DNA of 64,000 bases from Paenisporosarcina indica (GCF_001939075.1 NZ_MPTA01000001.1:248001-312000); one strand, 5' to 3'. Counted from the first letter of the stretch, positions 44,805-54,218 are shown. Notes: generated by a model not told the origin, from the sequence alone. A program made the numbers and translations.

Positions 44805-45168
44805 TTTACTCATTGTATACGAAGACTGCTGATGTTGAATAAAGGCTAAATTAAATCCGTTTGATGATATCCTGTTTTGCCCCATATCTATAAATAAGTA
44901 AAAATCAACAATGAAATAAAACAATGCTTAATAAAAAAGAAAGAATGCATTTGCGCAAATGTAAGATAAAAGAAAGGTATCGCTTTGAATTGTCTAGTTT
45001 AAAAAAGGCTGTTGAAAAGTACGATGAATTCAATGATCATTTAGCATAGCTTTGACCATTTTACCTGATAATTTTGATTTAATTTAAATATCAGTCAAAA
45101 AGGGGTGTTCATTTATTTCGGAATCCGTTATATTAAATACTATGTCTTTTGAATTAGGGGGAATTAGC
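44805..45168. other. Intergenic region before yknU
   Basis: 364 bp with no supported gene. A 41-codon frame from ATG 44924 to TAG 45047-45049 (MLNKKERMHLRK...) is open but has no ribosome binding site. A TATATT-like -10 (45130-45135) close to the yknU start may be its promoter. Confidence 0.5.
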
Positions 45169-46914
45169 TTGGAAATTTTCAGAAAATTGAAAGGATATTA
45201 TTGGCCAAATAAGCATTTGTTTTTTTGGTCATTGATCATGCTACTTGTTACATTGCTGATTACGGTTGCATATCCAATCATTTTACAACAAACAATTGAC
45301 CGGGTTATTACGGGTGAGCAATATGACTTAGCTTGGACACTTGCAGGAATTTTTATGGCTCTGATGATTGTGAAAGGAATTGCGACATACATCGGACAAT
45401 ACACCGGCGATATGTTTGGGATTCGCTCAGTTTACGAATTACGGAATGCTTTATACGCGAAACTTCAGCGATTACCATTTTCATATTACGATAATGCGAA
45501 AACTGGAGACTTAATGTCACGTTTAACTGCGGATGTTGAGGGATTTCGGTTTTTCTTATCGTTCGGATTTGTGGAGTTGTTCCGATTAATCTTCCTTGTA
45601 TCCGTGTCACTATGTGTCATGTTTTATTACTCTGTTTCTTTAACATTTGTTTCGATGGTCTCGATGCCTTTGCTAGTGGTCGCAGTGCTACGTTTTGATA
45701 AACTTGTGCACCCTGCATTTCGAGACATTCGAAAATCTTTTGGGAAATTAAATACCAATGTTCAAGAAAACATTAGTGGCATTCATACTGTAAAGTCACT
45801 TTCACGTGAATCTTTTCAAATTAACAAATTCAATGAATCAAACAGTGATTACAAAGAGCGCTATTTATTCACTTCCGAAATTTGGGCAAAGTATTTCCCA
45901 GTGATGGAGTTCCTCGGTAATATTAGTATCGTTTTTCTATTTGGTTATGGCGGTTACCTGGTTATGAATGGACAATTACTTGTCGGCGAACTGGTTGCTT
46001 TTTATAGTTTGCTAGGTTATATCATTTTCCCAATCATGAACTTAGGCTTTACTGTTAATCTGTTTTCACAATCAAAGGCATCTGGAGAGCGTTTATTAGA
46101 AGTTTTAGAAGCCCCTGAACCGATTCACTCAAAAAAGAATGCCTTGGATGGTTCACATATGAAGGGCCATGTAGCTTTCGAAAATGTCACACTACAATAT
46201 CGTAAAGAGGATCAAGTGGCATTAAATGATGTGAATCTAACAGTAGAGGCTGGAAAACGCATTGGCTTAATTGGTGCAACAGGCTCAGGTAAAACGAGTT
46301 TAACGCAATTATTAACGCGTTTTTATGAACCTAATGAAGGGCAAGTGAAAATTGATGGAATTTCGGTTGGAGATTATTCTTTAACTTCACTACGATCAAA
46401 TATCGGATTTGTCTTGCAAGAGTCATTTTTATTCTCTTCTTCAATAAAAGCGAATATTTCTTACGGACGTCCAGATGCAACAATGGAAGAAATTATTGAT
46501 GCTGCAAAACGTGCCAATGCACATGATTTTATCATGGAGCTTACAGGGAATTATGACACTATGCTGGGTGAGCGAGGGCTAGGGTTATCAGGTGGTCAGA
46601 AACAACGGATTGCGATTGCTCGTGCATTGTGTCAAAATCCAGCTATTTTAGTGTTGGATGATGCGACTAGTGCTGTTGATATGAAAACTGAACTCCACAT
46701 ACAACAAGCACTGGAAGAAGTCATGAAAGGGCGCACAACATTTATCATTGCACATCGAATCTCTTCAGTAAAACATGCAGATGAGTTAATCGTTTTTGAG
46801 CATGGCACAATCGTTCAACGCGGTACTCACGAGCAACTTATTAAACAAAATGGATTATATAAACGAATTTATGAAATTCAATATAAAGATCAACTTGAAA
46901 ATGTCTATGCATAG
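45169..46914 (+). CDS. yknU: ABC exporter half-transporter YknU-like
   Basis: Half of a heterodimeric multidrug-type ABC exporter: six membrane segments (~1-315) then an ATPase domain. I start at TTG 45169, 7 bp after AGGGGG; the ATG at 45142 has no RBS and lies at the likely transcription start. Walker A GATGSGKTS and signature LSGGQKQR are consensus, but Walker B ends VLDDATSAVD, with Asp in place of the catalytic Glu. Paired with yknV 15 bp downstream; length and order match B. subtilis yknU-yknV. Substrate unknown. Confidence 0.88.
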   Translation: MEIFRKLKGYYWPNKHLFFWSLIMLLVTLLITVAYPIILQQTIDRVITGEQYDLAWTLAGIFMALMIVKGIATYIGQYTGDMFGIRSVYELRNALYAKLQRLPFSYYDNAKTGDLMSRLTADVEGFRFFLSFGFVELFRLIFLVSVSLCVMFYYSVSLTFVSMVSMPLLVVAVLRFDKLVHPAFRDIRKSFGKLNTNVQENISGIHTVKSLSRESFQINKFNESNSDYKERYLFTSEIWAKYFPVMEFLGNISIVFLFGYGGYLVMNGQLLVGELVAFYSLLGYIIFPIMNLGFTVNLFSQSKASGERLLEVLEAPEPIHSKKNALDGSHMKGHVAFENVTLQYRKEDQVALNDVNLTVEAGKRIGLIGATGSGKTSLTQLLTRFYEPNEGQVKIDGISVGDYSLTSLRSNIGFVLQESFLFSSSIKANISYGRPDATMEEIIDAAKRANAHDFIMELTGNYDTMLGERGLGLSGGQKQRIAIARALCQNPAILVLDDATSAVDMKTELHIQQALEEVMKGRTTFIIAHRISSVKHADELIVFEHGTIVQRGTHEQLIKQNGLYKRIYEIQYKDQLENVYA

Positions 46915-46929
46915 GAAGGCGGAATCTAT

Positions 46930-48744
46930 ATGACCAAACAAATCAATCCTAGTGTATTAAAACGATTCCGCTATTCTTCGGATGATGTAATTGATGCACC
47001 ATTTAACTGGTCTCAACTCTCTCGTTTGTTTACGTATTTGAAACCTTACTCCCGCACTTTGCTACCAAAAGCGTTTATCGCCGTTACAATTACAACACTG
47101 ATTCGACTGCTTATTCCAATATTAATTGGGGTATTTGTTATTAATAAAGCATTAGAAAATAAAGATGTTACGTTACTGTGGACACTTGTTGGTTCCATTG
47201 CAGTGCTCTACATTGTCAATACCATTGCCAATCGATTCCGAATACGATGGATGAATGAACTAGGTCAAAATGTAATTTACGATTTGCGTAAACATTTATT
47301 TACACATGTACAGTGGCTATCGCATCGATTTTTTGACCAACGTTCAGCCGGATCCATTTTAGTCAGAATCATGAATGATATTAATTCACTCCAAGAATTA
47401 TTTACAAATGGCGTCATCAATTTATTGATGGATATCCTTCTTCTCGCTGGTGTTCTAATTATATTATTTACATTAAGTCCACCACTTGCATTGGCAGTTC
47501 TTGTTATTTTGCCTTTGATGTTTTTCATTTCGACGACGTTACGTAAAAACATCCGTCGATCTTGGCAAGACGTACGTATGAAACAAGCGAAAATCAACTC
47601 ACATTTAAATGAAAGTATACAAGGAATGCGTATTACACAATCGTTTACACAAGAAGACGAAAACATGGCTTTCTTCAACGGCATTAATGAGGAAAGTTAT
47701 GAATCATGGCGTGTGGCAACGAAGAAAAACTCCATGTTCCGTCCATTTGTTGAAATGACAAATGCGGTGGGATCAGTTGTATTAATCCTTTATGGTGCTT
47801 ATTTAATCCAAAGTGGGCACCTCGATCTAGGTGAATTCGTATCCTTCGCCTTCTATCTAGGAATGTTCTGGGAGCCTATTTCTCGTCTTGGGCAGGTATA
47901 CAATCAATTATTAATGGGAATGGCATCATCTGAACGCATTTTCGAGTTCTTGGATGAACAACCGTTAGTTCATGAAAAAGAAAATCCGAAAAAAATAGAT
48001 GAGTTGAAAGGTCATATTGAATTTGACAAGGTTCAATTCGGATATGAAGAAGATCGCTTGGCATTAAAAGGAATATCGTTAGAAATGAAAGCGGGAGAGA
48101 CGGTAGCTCTAGTCGGTCATACTGGTTCAGGTAAGACTACGATTGCTAACTTAGTATCACGTTTTTATGATCCTACCAAAGGAATGGTTAAAATGGATGG
48201 GGGCGATATTCGAGATTTGTCGTTGAGCTCATTACGAGAGCAAATTAGTATTGTTCTGCAAGAAACATTTATTTTTTCGGGCACAATTATGGAAAACATC
48301 CGCTTTGGTAATCCCCACGCAACGGATGCTGAAGTGAAAAGTGCAGCACAAGCTGTTGGTGCAAACCGTTTTATTGAACGTTTATCGAATGGCTACGAGA
48401 CAGAAGTTGAAGAACGCGGAAATATATTATCAGTGGGTGAACGTCAATTGTTGTCTTTTGCACGTGCACTCCTGGCAAATCCGCGAATTATCATATTGGA
48501 TGAAGCAACAGCTTCGATAGATACAGAAACGGAGCTTCAAATTCAAGTTGCATTACGTACACTTCTAAAAAACAGAACAGCTATTATGATTGCACATAGG
48601 TTATCGACGATTCGTGAAGCAGATCAGATTATTGTATTGGAACAAGGAGGAGTCCTTGAATCTGGTAATCATGACTCATTAATGAAACAACGTGGGCATT
48701 ATCAACAGCTAGTAATGTCCCAATTTGAAAGTATCTCAGATTGA
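46930..48744 (+). CDS. yknV: ABC exporter half-transporter YknV-like
   Basis: 604 residues: six membrane segments and an ATPase domain with Walker A GHTGSGKTT, Walker B IIILDEATASID (catalytic Glu intact) and a degenerate signature LSVGERQ. With YknU this makes one consensus and one degenerate ATP site, the usual asymmetric exporter design. RBS GGAAGGCGG just before the ATG. No terminator directly follows; the ktrC promoter overlaps its end. Confidence 0.88.
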   Translation: MTKQINPSVLKRFRYSSDDVIDAPFNWSQLSRLFTYLKPYSRTLLPKAFIAVTITTLIRLLIPILIGVFVINKALENKDVTLLWTLVGSIAVLYIVNTIANRFRIRWMNELGQNVIYDLRKHLFTHVQWLSHRFFDQRSAGSILVRIMNDINSLQELFTNGVINLLMDILLLAGVLIILFTLSPPLALAVLVILPLMFFISTTLRKNIRRSWQDVRMKQAKINSHLNESIQGMRITQSFTQEDENMAFFNGINEESYESWRVATKKNSMFRPFVEMTNAVGSVVLILYGAYLIQSGHLDLGEFVSFAFYLGMFWEPISRLGQVYNQLLMGMASSERIFEFLDEQPLVHEKENPKKIDELKGHIEFDKVQFGYEEDRLALKGISLEMKAGETVALVGHTGSGKTTIANLVSRFYDPTKGMVKMDGGDIRDLSLSSLREQISIVLQETFIFSGTIMENIRFGNPHATDAEVKSAAQAVGANRFIERLSNGYETEVEERGNILSVGERQLLSFARALLANPRIIILDEATASIDTETELQIQVALRTLLKNRTAIMIAHRLSTIREADQIIVLEQGGVLESGNHDSLMKQRGHYQQLVMSQFESISD

Positions 48745-48746
48745 AT

Positions 48747-48775
48747 TTGAGCAGCTTTCAAAGTTGTGATACACT
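48747..48775 (+). promoter_or_regulatory. Probable ktrC promoter
   Basis: TTGAGC (48747-48752), 17-bp spacer, TACACT (48770-48775), 31 bp before ktrC. Confidence 0.55.
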
Positions 48776-48806
48776 ATGTCCATTCGTTAAATAACGGAGG
48801 CTGAAG

Positions 48807-49466
48807 ATGAAAAAAGAATTCGTAGTTATTGGATTAGGTCGATTTGGAGGAAGTATTGTACGCGAGCTTATTGATCAAGGAGCAGATGTTATGGCGATCG
48901 ATAAATTTGCTGAACGCGTTGATGAATTTGCTGCGATTGCTACTCAAGCAATCGTTGCCGATACGACTGATGAATCTGTGTTGAAATCACTTGGTATTCG
49001 TAATTTTGAGCATGTAATTGTCGCGATTGGCGAAGACATCCAATCTAGTATATTAACAACGTTAATGTTAAAAGAAATAGGTGTAAACAAAATTACAGTA
49101 AAGGCACAAAATGATTATCATGAAAAAGTATTACGTAAAATTGGGGCAGATCAAGTCGTTCACCCAGAACGTGATATGGGAATCCGAATTGCCAATAACA
49201 TCATGTCAAATAATGTACTGGATTACTTGGAATTGTCAGATGAACATTCAATTATGGAAATAAAAGCGAATGAAATATTAGCGGGTTCAACCATTATTGA
49301 CCTCGATATTCGAGCAAGATATGGAATTAATATTGTCGCGATAAAACGGGGTGCAGATATCCTCGTGTCACCTCAAGCAGACGAAAAAATTATTATCAAT
49401 GACATATTAATCGTCATCGGTGCAGATGCAGATATTAACCGATTCGAGAAAAAAGCGATGCATTAA
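48807..49466 (+). CDS. ktrC: Ktr potassium uptake regulatory subunit KtrC
   Basis: 219-residue cytoplasmic RCK protein that forms the gating ring of KtrB/KtrD channels. The N-terminal Rossmann fold starts VVIGLGRFGGSIV with GxGxxG at 9-14, and the acidic nucleotide-binding residue lies in MAIDKF. The C-terminal RCK_C domain (~135-219), the c-di-AMP/ligand-binding part in this family, ends IIINDILIVIGADADINRFE. Immediately before convergent rnjA, as ktrC (ykqB) in B. subtilis. RBS GGAGG. Confidence 0.93.
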   Translation: MKKEFVVIGLGRFGGSIVRELIDQGADVMAIDKFAERVDEFAAIATQAIVADTTDESVLKSLGIRNFEHVIVAIGEDIQSSILTTLMLKEIGVNKITVKAQNDYHEKVLRKIGADQVVHPERDMGIRIANNIMSNNVLDYLELSDEHSIMEIKANEILAGSTIIDLDIRARYGINIVAIKRGADILVSPQADEKIIINDILIVIGADADINRFEKKAMH

Positions 49467-49522
49467 CAAATATTGGAGCAGGTCATAATAGACCGACTTC
49501 GAATGGAATTAGTCTTAAAAGT

Positions 49523-49569
49523 AAAAGCTGTGCAGTTATCACGACAAGTGATAGCTGCACAGCTTTTTT
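49523..49569 (+). terminator. Terminator of ktrC
   Basis: AAAAGCTGTGCAG-T-TATCAC with GTGATA-G-CTGCACAGCTTTT around GACAA, followed by T6; a long, nearly perfect hairpin. Confidence 0.9.
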
Positions 49570-49611
49570 GATTTAAATAGAAACAATCAGCTTCTAATAT
49601 TTACAGAAATA

Positions 49612-49644
49612 AAAAAGCATGTCCCTTAATAGGACATGCTTTTT
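49612..49644 (-). terminator. Terminator of rnjA
   Basis: AAAAAGCATGTCC / GGACATGCTTTTT, 13 bp perfect, 7-nt loop, just after the rnjA stop. Confidence 0.9.
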
Positions 49645-49655
49645 ATACTAGTTTG

Positions 49656-51323
49656 TTAGACTTCCATAATAATCGGTAGAATCATAGGACGACGTTTCGT
49701 CTTTTCATATAAGTAAGGTGCTAAAACATCAGTAATTTCATTTTTCAATTCAGACCATGGAGTAGCTTTTGATTGAATTGTTTTTTGTAGATGACGATTT
49801 AACATATGTTGAGCTTCGTTAATCATAGCGCCTGATTCACGCATATAAACGAATCCACGAGAGATAATATCGGGACCAGAAACGATTTTTTGACGTTCTT
49901 GATCTGTAGTCACGACTACAATTACTAGACCTTCTTCTGAAAGTATACGACGATCACGTAGGACGATATTGCCGATATCACCAATCCCACTACCGTCAAT
50001 ATAGACATCACCGGATGGGATGCGGCCAGCAATAGCAGCTTCATTTTGGCTAAGTGCTAATACATCACCATTCTCCATGATGAAAGTATTATTTGGATCA
50101 ACATCACAGTCAATAGCAAGTTGGGTATGTATTTTCTGCATACGGTACTCACCATGAATTGGCATGAAGAATTTAGGTTTCATTAATCGTAACATCAATT
50201 TTTGTTCTTCTTGAGCACCGTGACCCGATGTATGAATGTTATTCAATGAACCATGAATGACATCAGCTCCTGCACGGAACAATAAGTTAATTGTTCGATT
50301 GACACTTGCACGGTTACCAGGAATAGGTGATGCAGAGAAGATTACCGTATCAGCCGGCTGAATTTGAATTTGTCGATGCGTACCGTTAGCAATACGAGAC
50401 AATGCCGCCATTGGTTCGCCTTGGCTACCCGTACATAATATCATCACTTCATTTGCAGGCAAACGATTTAAAGATTGTGTATCAACGAACGTATCTTTTG
50501 GTGCAGTAATGTATCCAAGTTCACGACCAATAGTAATCGCGTTGTCCATACTACGTCCGAAAACAGCAATTTTACGACCAAGGAGAACTGCCGCTTCAGT
50601 CACCTGTTGCAAACGGTGAATATTGGACGCGAAAGTAGCAAAAATGATACGGCCATCAACTTTGCGGAAAATTTCCAACAAACTTTCGCCGACCTTGCTT
50701 TCAGACATCGTGAAATCCGGTACTTCTGCGTTCGTACTATCTGAAAGCAAACATAAAACGCCATCGCGACCGATTTCAGCCATTCTAGTTAAGTTTGCAG
50801 GTTCGCCGACGGGAGTGAAGTCGAATTTGAAATCCCCGGTATGAACGATATTCCCTGATGGAGTCTTAACAACAACTCCGAATGCATCAGGAATACTGTG
50901 AGTAGTACGGTAGAAACTTACAGAAGTTTTTCTGAATTTAATTACATCATCTTCACCAATGACGTGCATTTTTGTTGTGCGTAATAGACCATGTTCTTCA
51001 AGTTTATTACGTAACAAACCAAGAGCAAGTTTTCCTCCATATACAGGAATATTCAATTGTTTCAGCAAGTAGGGAATACCACCGATATGATCTTCGTGAC
51101 CGTGTGTAATAAATAGACCTTTAATCTTGTCTACATTTTTCAAAAGGTACGTGTAATCAGGGATGACATAGTCGATTCCGAGTAAATCATCTTCAGGGAA
51201 TTTAATACCGGCATCAATTAAAATTATTTCATCTTGGAATTGTACACCATAAGTGTTTTTACCGATTTCGCCCAGTCCGCCGAGTGCGAAAACCGCTGTT
51301 TGATCATTCTTAACGAATTTCAT
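49656..51323 (-). CDS. rnjA: Ribonuclease J1
   Basis: 555-residue metallo-beta-lactamase/beta-CASP ribonuclease with 5'-3' exo- and endonuclease activity in mRNA decay and rRNA maturation. Zinc motif HGHEDHIGG (~74-82), [11 protein letters not shown], beta-[12 protein letters not shown] and STFASN-like [13 protein letters not shown] are visible, with the late GHASQEE-type [18 protein letters not shown] and HGEYRM. It lies 5 bp downstream of rpoY in the same transcript, the standard Bacillus arrangement. Confidence 0.96.
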   Translation of the reverse strand: MKFVKNDQTAVFALGGLGEIGKNTYGVQFQDEIILIDAGIKFPEDDLLGIDYVIPDYTYLLKNVDKIKGLFITHGHEDHIGGIPYLLKQLNIPVYGGKLALGLLRNKLEEHGLLRTTKMHVIGEDDVIKFRKTSVSFYRTTHSIPDAFGVVVKTPSGNIVHTGDFKFDFTPVGEPANLTRMAEIGRDGVLCLLSDSTNAEVPDFTMSESKVGESLLEIFRKVDGRIIFATFASNIHRLQQVTEAAVLLGRKIAVFGRSMDNAITIGRELGYITAPKDTFVDTQSLNRLPANEVMILCTGSQGEPMAALSRIANGTHRQIQIQPADTVIFSASPIPGNRASVNRTINLLFRAGADVIHGSLNNIHTSGHGAQEEQKLMLRLMKPKFFMPIHGEYRMQKIHTQLAIDCDVDPNNTFIMENGDVLALSQNEAAIAGRIPSGDVYIDGSGIGDIGNIVLRDRRILSEEGLVIVVVTTDQERQKIVSGPDIISRGFVYMRESGAMINEAQHMLNRHLQKTIQSKATPWSELKNEITDVLAPYLYEKTKRRPMILPIIMEV

Positions 51324-51328
51324 GTTGT

Positions 51329-51538
51329 TTATATTTTCTCCACTTCAAAATTTACGCCGGCTTGTTCGTAAGATAAATGATTACCTTCAAGAAGCTGAAC
51401 AAATTCGATGTTATATTTGCGATCCTTTAAGGCGTAACGAACTTCGCGTTCAGAGGATGCTTCGATATATAGGCTTTTTGTGTTTTCGCGAACTGGCACT
51501 TCAAGCATATTTTCGTGGTAAAGTACTTTGTAGATCAT
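51329..51538 (-). CDS. rpoY: RNA polymerase epsilon subunit
   Basis: 69-residue small subunit of Firmicutes RNA polymerase (DUF1447/YkzG). [19 protein letters not shown] followed by [15 protein letters not shown] and [10 protein letters not shown] are family hallmarks. RBS AAAAAGGAG. Directly precedes rnjA. Confidence 0.94.
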   Translation of the reverse strand: MIYKVLYHENMLEVPVRENTKSLYIEASSEREVRYALKDRKYNIEFVQLLEGNHLSYEQAGVNFEVEKI

Positions 51539-51610
51539 AATTTAGTCTCCTTTTTCACGTGCAAAATAATTTCATTCTCTTTATATTATCACGTGCTACT
51601 TTTAAAATAA

Positions 51611-51639
51611 AGAAAAGCCCTACTACAATATAGTAGAGC
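51611..51639 (-). terminator. Terminator of the cationic-peptide gene
   Basis: Read on the minus strand: GCTCTACTA, loop TATTG, TAGTAGGGC (one T-G pair), then TTTTCTTT. It begins 7 nt after the 23-codon gene's stop and separates it from rpoY. Confidence 0.8.
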
Positions 51640-51645
51640 AAAAAA

Positions 51646-51717
51646 TTATGCGATTGATTTTTTCCCGAGAATGCCGCCTAGCCGTCTCAATAATTTCTTT
51701 TTTAGACGTTTTAACAT
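51646..51717 (-). CDS. 23-residue cationic amphipathic peptide (new small gene)
   Basis: ATG at 51717 to TAA at 51646-51648. The peptide starts MLKRLKKKLLRR, continues LGGILGKK and ends SIA: six Lys, three Arg, no acidic residue, net charge about +9. Leu/Ile spacing fits an amphipathic helix with a Gly-Gly hinge. AAGGAG (51732-51727) lies 9 bp before the ATG. A near-consensus promoter (51740-51768) and a terminator (51611-51639) bracket exactly this frame, giving a transcript of about 120 nt. I recognise no family. It could be a membrane-active or antimicrobial-type peptide, a type I toxin-like peptide, or a nucleic-acid-binding micropeptide. Confidence 0.72.
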   Translation of the reverse strand: MLKRLKKKLLRRLGGILGKKSIA

Positions 51718-51739
51718 GGCATATCACTCCTTATGTATG

Positions 51740-51768
51740 ATTGTACAGAAAATTTAGTCTTTTGTAAA
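51740..51768 (-). promoter_or_regulatory. Sigma-A promoter of the cationic-peptide gene
   Basis: Minus strand TTTACA (51768-51763), exactly 17-bp spacer, TACAAT (51745-51740); each box differs from consensus at one base. Predicted start of transcription near 51733, so the RBS begins almost at the 5' end. Confidence 0.72.
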
Positions 51769-51899
51769 GAGTGCCTTTCTTTAGTAACATTTATTTAATA
51801 AAAAGCTATGTTAAACTAACCTGGCGCAAATGTACTCTCTAGTATTTTATAGAACATCATCAGCCATCTTAACATAGCCTAATAGAGAGGATGAATAAT

Positions 51900-52670
51900 A
51901 TGAAAAAACTACTTTTTTTTGATATAGATGGGACTCTTTACGACTCCAATAAAGTTTTGCCGATAGAAGCTAAAGAAGCAATAATCCAAGCTAAGAAAAA
52001 TGGTCACGAAGTAATGATAGCTACTGGACGAGCTCCTTTTATGATTCAAGATGTGTTGAAAGAACTGGAGATTGATTCATATATTTGTTTTAATGGTCAA
52101 TTCATCGTGTATCAAAATAAAGTCTTGTCTCATACAGAAATTAATGCTGAGCAGCTCAAGCTGGTTTCTGAATTTGCCAAAAAACAAAATCATCCCATGG
52201 TATATATGAATGCAGAGAAAATGATTTCAACCATTGCATATCACCCACATGTTGAAGAAAGTATCAACAGCTTGAAATTCCCTTACCCTGACTTCGAAGA
52301 AGATTTTTATGTGAATGAGAAGATTTACCAAGCACTTGTTTTTTGTACAATTGAGGAAGAACAGGAATATAAAGAATCGTTCCCGTTATTAAAGTTTGTC
52401 AGATGGCATCGTGTATCTGCTGATATTTTACCTAGTGGCGCTTCTAAAGCAAAAGCCATTAAATATATATGTGAAAAGTTAAACGTTGCAATTGAAGATA
52501 CGATTGCATTTGGAGATGGTCTAAACGATATTGAGATGCTAGAGACTGTTGGATTTGGTGTCTCTATGGGGAATGGTCATAAAGAAACACTTAAACGAGC
52601 TGATTATGTAACGACACATGTGGATGAAAATGGGTTAGCTGAAGCAATGAAATATTTAAAACTGATATAA
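51900..52670 (+). CDS. ykrA: HAD-family (Cof-type) hydrolase YkrA
   Basis: Cytosolic phosphatase of the HAD IIB/Cof group, about 256 residues. Motif I is FDIDGTLYDS, motif II ATGRAP, the conserved Lys lies in GASKAKAIKY, and motif IV is FGDGLNDIEML. Of two candidate starts, ATG 51900 sits closer to the start of the family core; ATG 51891 lies 3 codons upstream and has GAGAGGATG partly overlapping. Substrate unknown, probably a sugar phosphate or nucleotide. Position between rnjA-rpoY and def matches ykrA. Confidence 0.87.
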   Translation: MKKLLFFDIDGTLYDSNKVLPIEAKEAIIQAKKNGHEVMIATGRAPFMIQDVLKELEIDSYICFNGQFIVYQNKVLSHTEINAEQLKLVSEFAKKQNHPMVYMNAEKMISTIAYHPHVEESINSLKFPYPDFEEDFYVNEKIYQALVFCTIEEEQEYKESFPLLKFVRWHRVSADILPSGASKAKAIKYICEKLNVAIEDTIAFGDGLNDIEMLETVGFGVSMGNGHKETLKRADYVTTHVDENGLAEAMKYLKLI

Positions 52671-52681
52671 GAAAACCCCAA

Positions 52682-52735
52682 AAGCGAAAATAGAAAAAGG
52701 TTCCCGATATAGGGGAACCTTTTTCTACTTTCGCT
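52682..52735. terminator. Bidirectional terminator between ykrA and def
   Basis: Very long stem: AGCGAAA-A-TAGAAAAAGGTTCCC against GGGAACCTTTTTCTA-C-TTTCGCT. It overlaps the last codons of def and serves both convergent genes. Confidence 0.92.
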
Positions 52736-53279
52736 CAAAGGGGACTGCATCCGGAATCTCTGCAAATGGATCTTTTGGATTAATGTGATCATAGAACATA
52801 ATGCCGTTCAAATGATCAAGTTCATGTTGAAAAGCGATTGCAGCCAATCCCTTTAGGCGGAGTTTGAATTCACTACCGTCTGGGTAAAACCCTTTGGCAG
52901 TGATTCGTGCATATCTTGGGACGTGCCCTTCAATTACACGATCTACAGATAAACAGCCTTCACCAGCTGCAATATATGTTTTTTCCACTGAGTGACTGAT
53001 GATTTTTGGGTTTATTGCTACCATACTCAACTTGGATTCATCATCGGGTAAGTGAAGAGCGAACATCCGCTTAGGGACATTGACTTGAATCGCAGCAATA
53101 CCTATACCAGGTCTTAAATCATAACGCCCAACCATTTCATCATCTTGGCTATTCTTAACATACTCAAGTAAGTCATGAGCTAATTTTGTTTCTTCATCCG
53201 ATAAAGGGAAAGTTACTTCTAGTGCTTTTTTTCGTAAAGTAGGGTGACCTTCACGAATAATATCTTTCATTTCAAACAT
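52725..53279 (-). CDS. def: Peptide deformylase
   Basis: 184-residue metalloenzyme that removes the formyl group from nascent proteins. The three motifs are present: GIGIAAIQ (~59-66), EGCLSV with the metal Cys, and QHELDHLNG with both metal His and catalytic Glu. The length and insertions fit the type 2 (Gram-positive) enzyme, like B. subtilis DefB (YkrB). Confidence 0.96.
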   Translation of the reverse strand: MFEMKDIIREGHPTLRKKALEVTFPLSDEETKLAHDLLEYVKNSQDDEMVGRYDLRPGIGIAAIQVNVPKRMFALHLPDDESKLSMVAINPKIISHSVEKTYIAAGEGCLSVDRVIEGHVPRYARITAKGFYPDGSEFKLRLKGLAAIAFQHELDHLNGIMFYDHINPKDPFAEIPDAVPFERK

Positions 53280-53313
53280 ATAGGTCTTCCTTTCTAACTA
53301 ACATTCATGACTA

Positions 53314-53341
53314 AGTATAGCGAATGATAGCGGTCCTGCAA
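53314..53341 (-). promoter_or_regulatory. def promoter
   Basis: Minus strand TTGCAG (53341-53336), 16-bp spacer, TATACT (53319-53314). Confidence 0.65.
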
Positions 53342-53365
53342 ACGAAAAGACCAACTTTTGATTGG

Positions 53366-53394
53366 TTGAAATTTCTTTCTAGAGGGTCTATAGT
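53366..53394 (+). promoter_or_regulatory. ykyA promoter
   Basis: TTGAAA (53366-53371), 17-bp spacer, TATAGT (53389-53394), 25 bp before the ykyA start; divergent from the def promoter with 24 bp between the -35 boxes. Confidence 0.65.
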
Positions 53395-53418
53395 AGAAAA
53401 AGGTTTAGGGGGGATAGT

Positions 53419-54060
53419 ATGAAAAAATACATAATTGGCGCGGTACTTTCTACTTCACTATTGCTTTCTGCATGTTCAATTGGAACATCAACACAGGAGC
53501 AATTAACGGATGATTTGGCAAAAGTGTATGAAAAGGAAAAGGGATACCGTGATGCCCAAGAACAAATAGCTGAATTGGAAAAGAAAGAACAAAGTACGTT
53601 TAACTCAGTAATGGAATTGACTCAAGAAGATAAAGAAGAAGTTGCTTCGAAAGTGACTGAATTAAAAACTTCACTTACTGAACGTCTAGCATTGCTTGAG
53701 AAAGAAAATGAGTCAATTCAAGGCGCACTTTCATCGTTATCTTCAATTGATAAACTCATAGAGGATGCGAAAGAAGAGGGTGAGAAGAAAACTTTAGTAA
53801 GTTTGAAGGAAGCGATGGAAGCACGCTATGAAGCGTATGAAGTGGTCTATGATGAGTATCAGAAGTTGTCAACACTTCAAACTGAGCTTTATGACATGTT
53901 GCCAAATGAAAAAACTGAACAAGTACAACTTCAAGAACAAGTTGTGAATGTCAATAAACAAAATGATGTTGTTCAATCTTCAATCAATGCATTTAATGAA
54001 ACAACCAAAAAGGTCAATGAAACTAAAACTGCTGTGTTTGATACCTTAAATGAAGAATAA
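53419..54060 (+). CDS. ykyA: YkyA-type lipoprotein
   Basis: 213-residue lipoprotein; signal peptide with lipobox LLLSAC (Cys19). The mature part is almost wholly alpha-helical and Glu/Lys-rich (~30-200), with heptad patterns suggesting a long coiled coil, as in the YkyA/putative cell-wall-binding lipoprotein family. Function unknown. Located just before pdhA as in B. subtilis, but it has its own promoter and terminator. Confidence 0.88.
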   Translation: MKKYIIGAVLSTSLLLSACSIGTSTQEQLTDDLAKVYEKEKGYRDAQEQIAELEKKEQSTFNSVMELTQEDKEEVASKVTELKTSLTERLALLEKENESIQGALSSLSSIDKLIEDAKEEGEKKTLVSLKEAMEARYEAYEVVYDEYQKLSTLQTELYDMLPNEKTEQVQLQEQVVNVNKQNDVVQSSINAFNETTKKVNETKTAVFDTLNEE

Positions 54061-54062
54061 TG

Positions 54063-54091
54063 AAACGGTCTCTCTATGAGGCCGTTTTTTC
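54063..54091 (+). terminator. Terminator of ykyA
   Basis: AAACGGTCTC / GAGGCCGTTT (one T-G), loop TCTAT, T6. Confidence 0.88.
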
Positions 54092-54218
54092 TTTGTAATA
54101 GAAGTGTTTAAACCAAATGTAGTTTTATAGTACAGAAAACATTTTGTACTAGTACAGCATGTTGTTGTTCGAATTATTAATGAATAATAAATTCTTATTT
54201 TACTAGAGTTTCCAATGA

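Noticed and set aside
49523-49569. Fourth member of the dispersed hairpin family
   Set aside because: The core is reversed (ATCAC...GTGAT) and the flanks share nothing with copies A-C; it behaves as an ordinary ktrC terminator.
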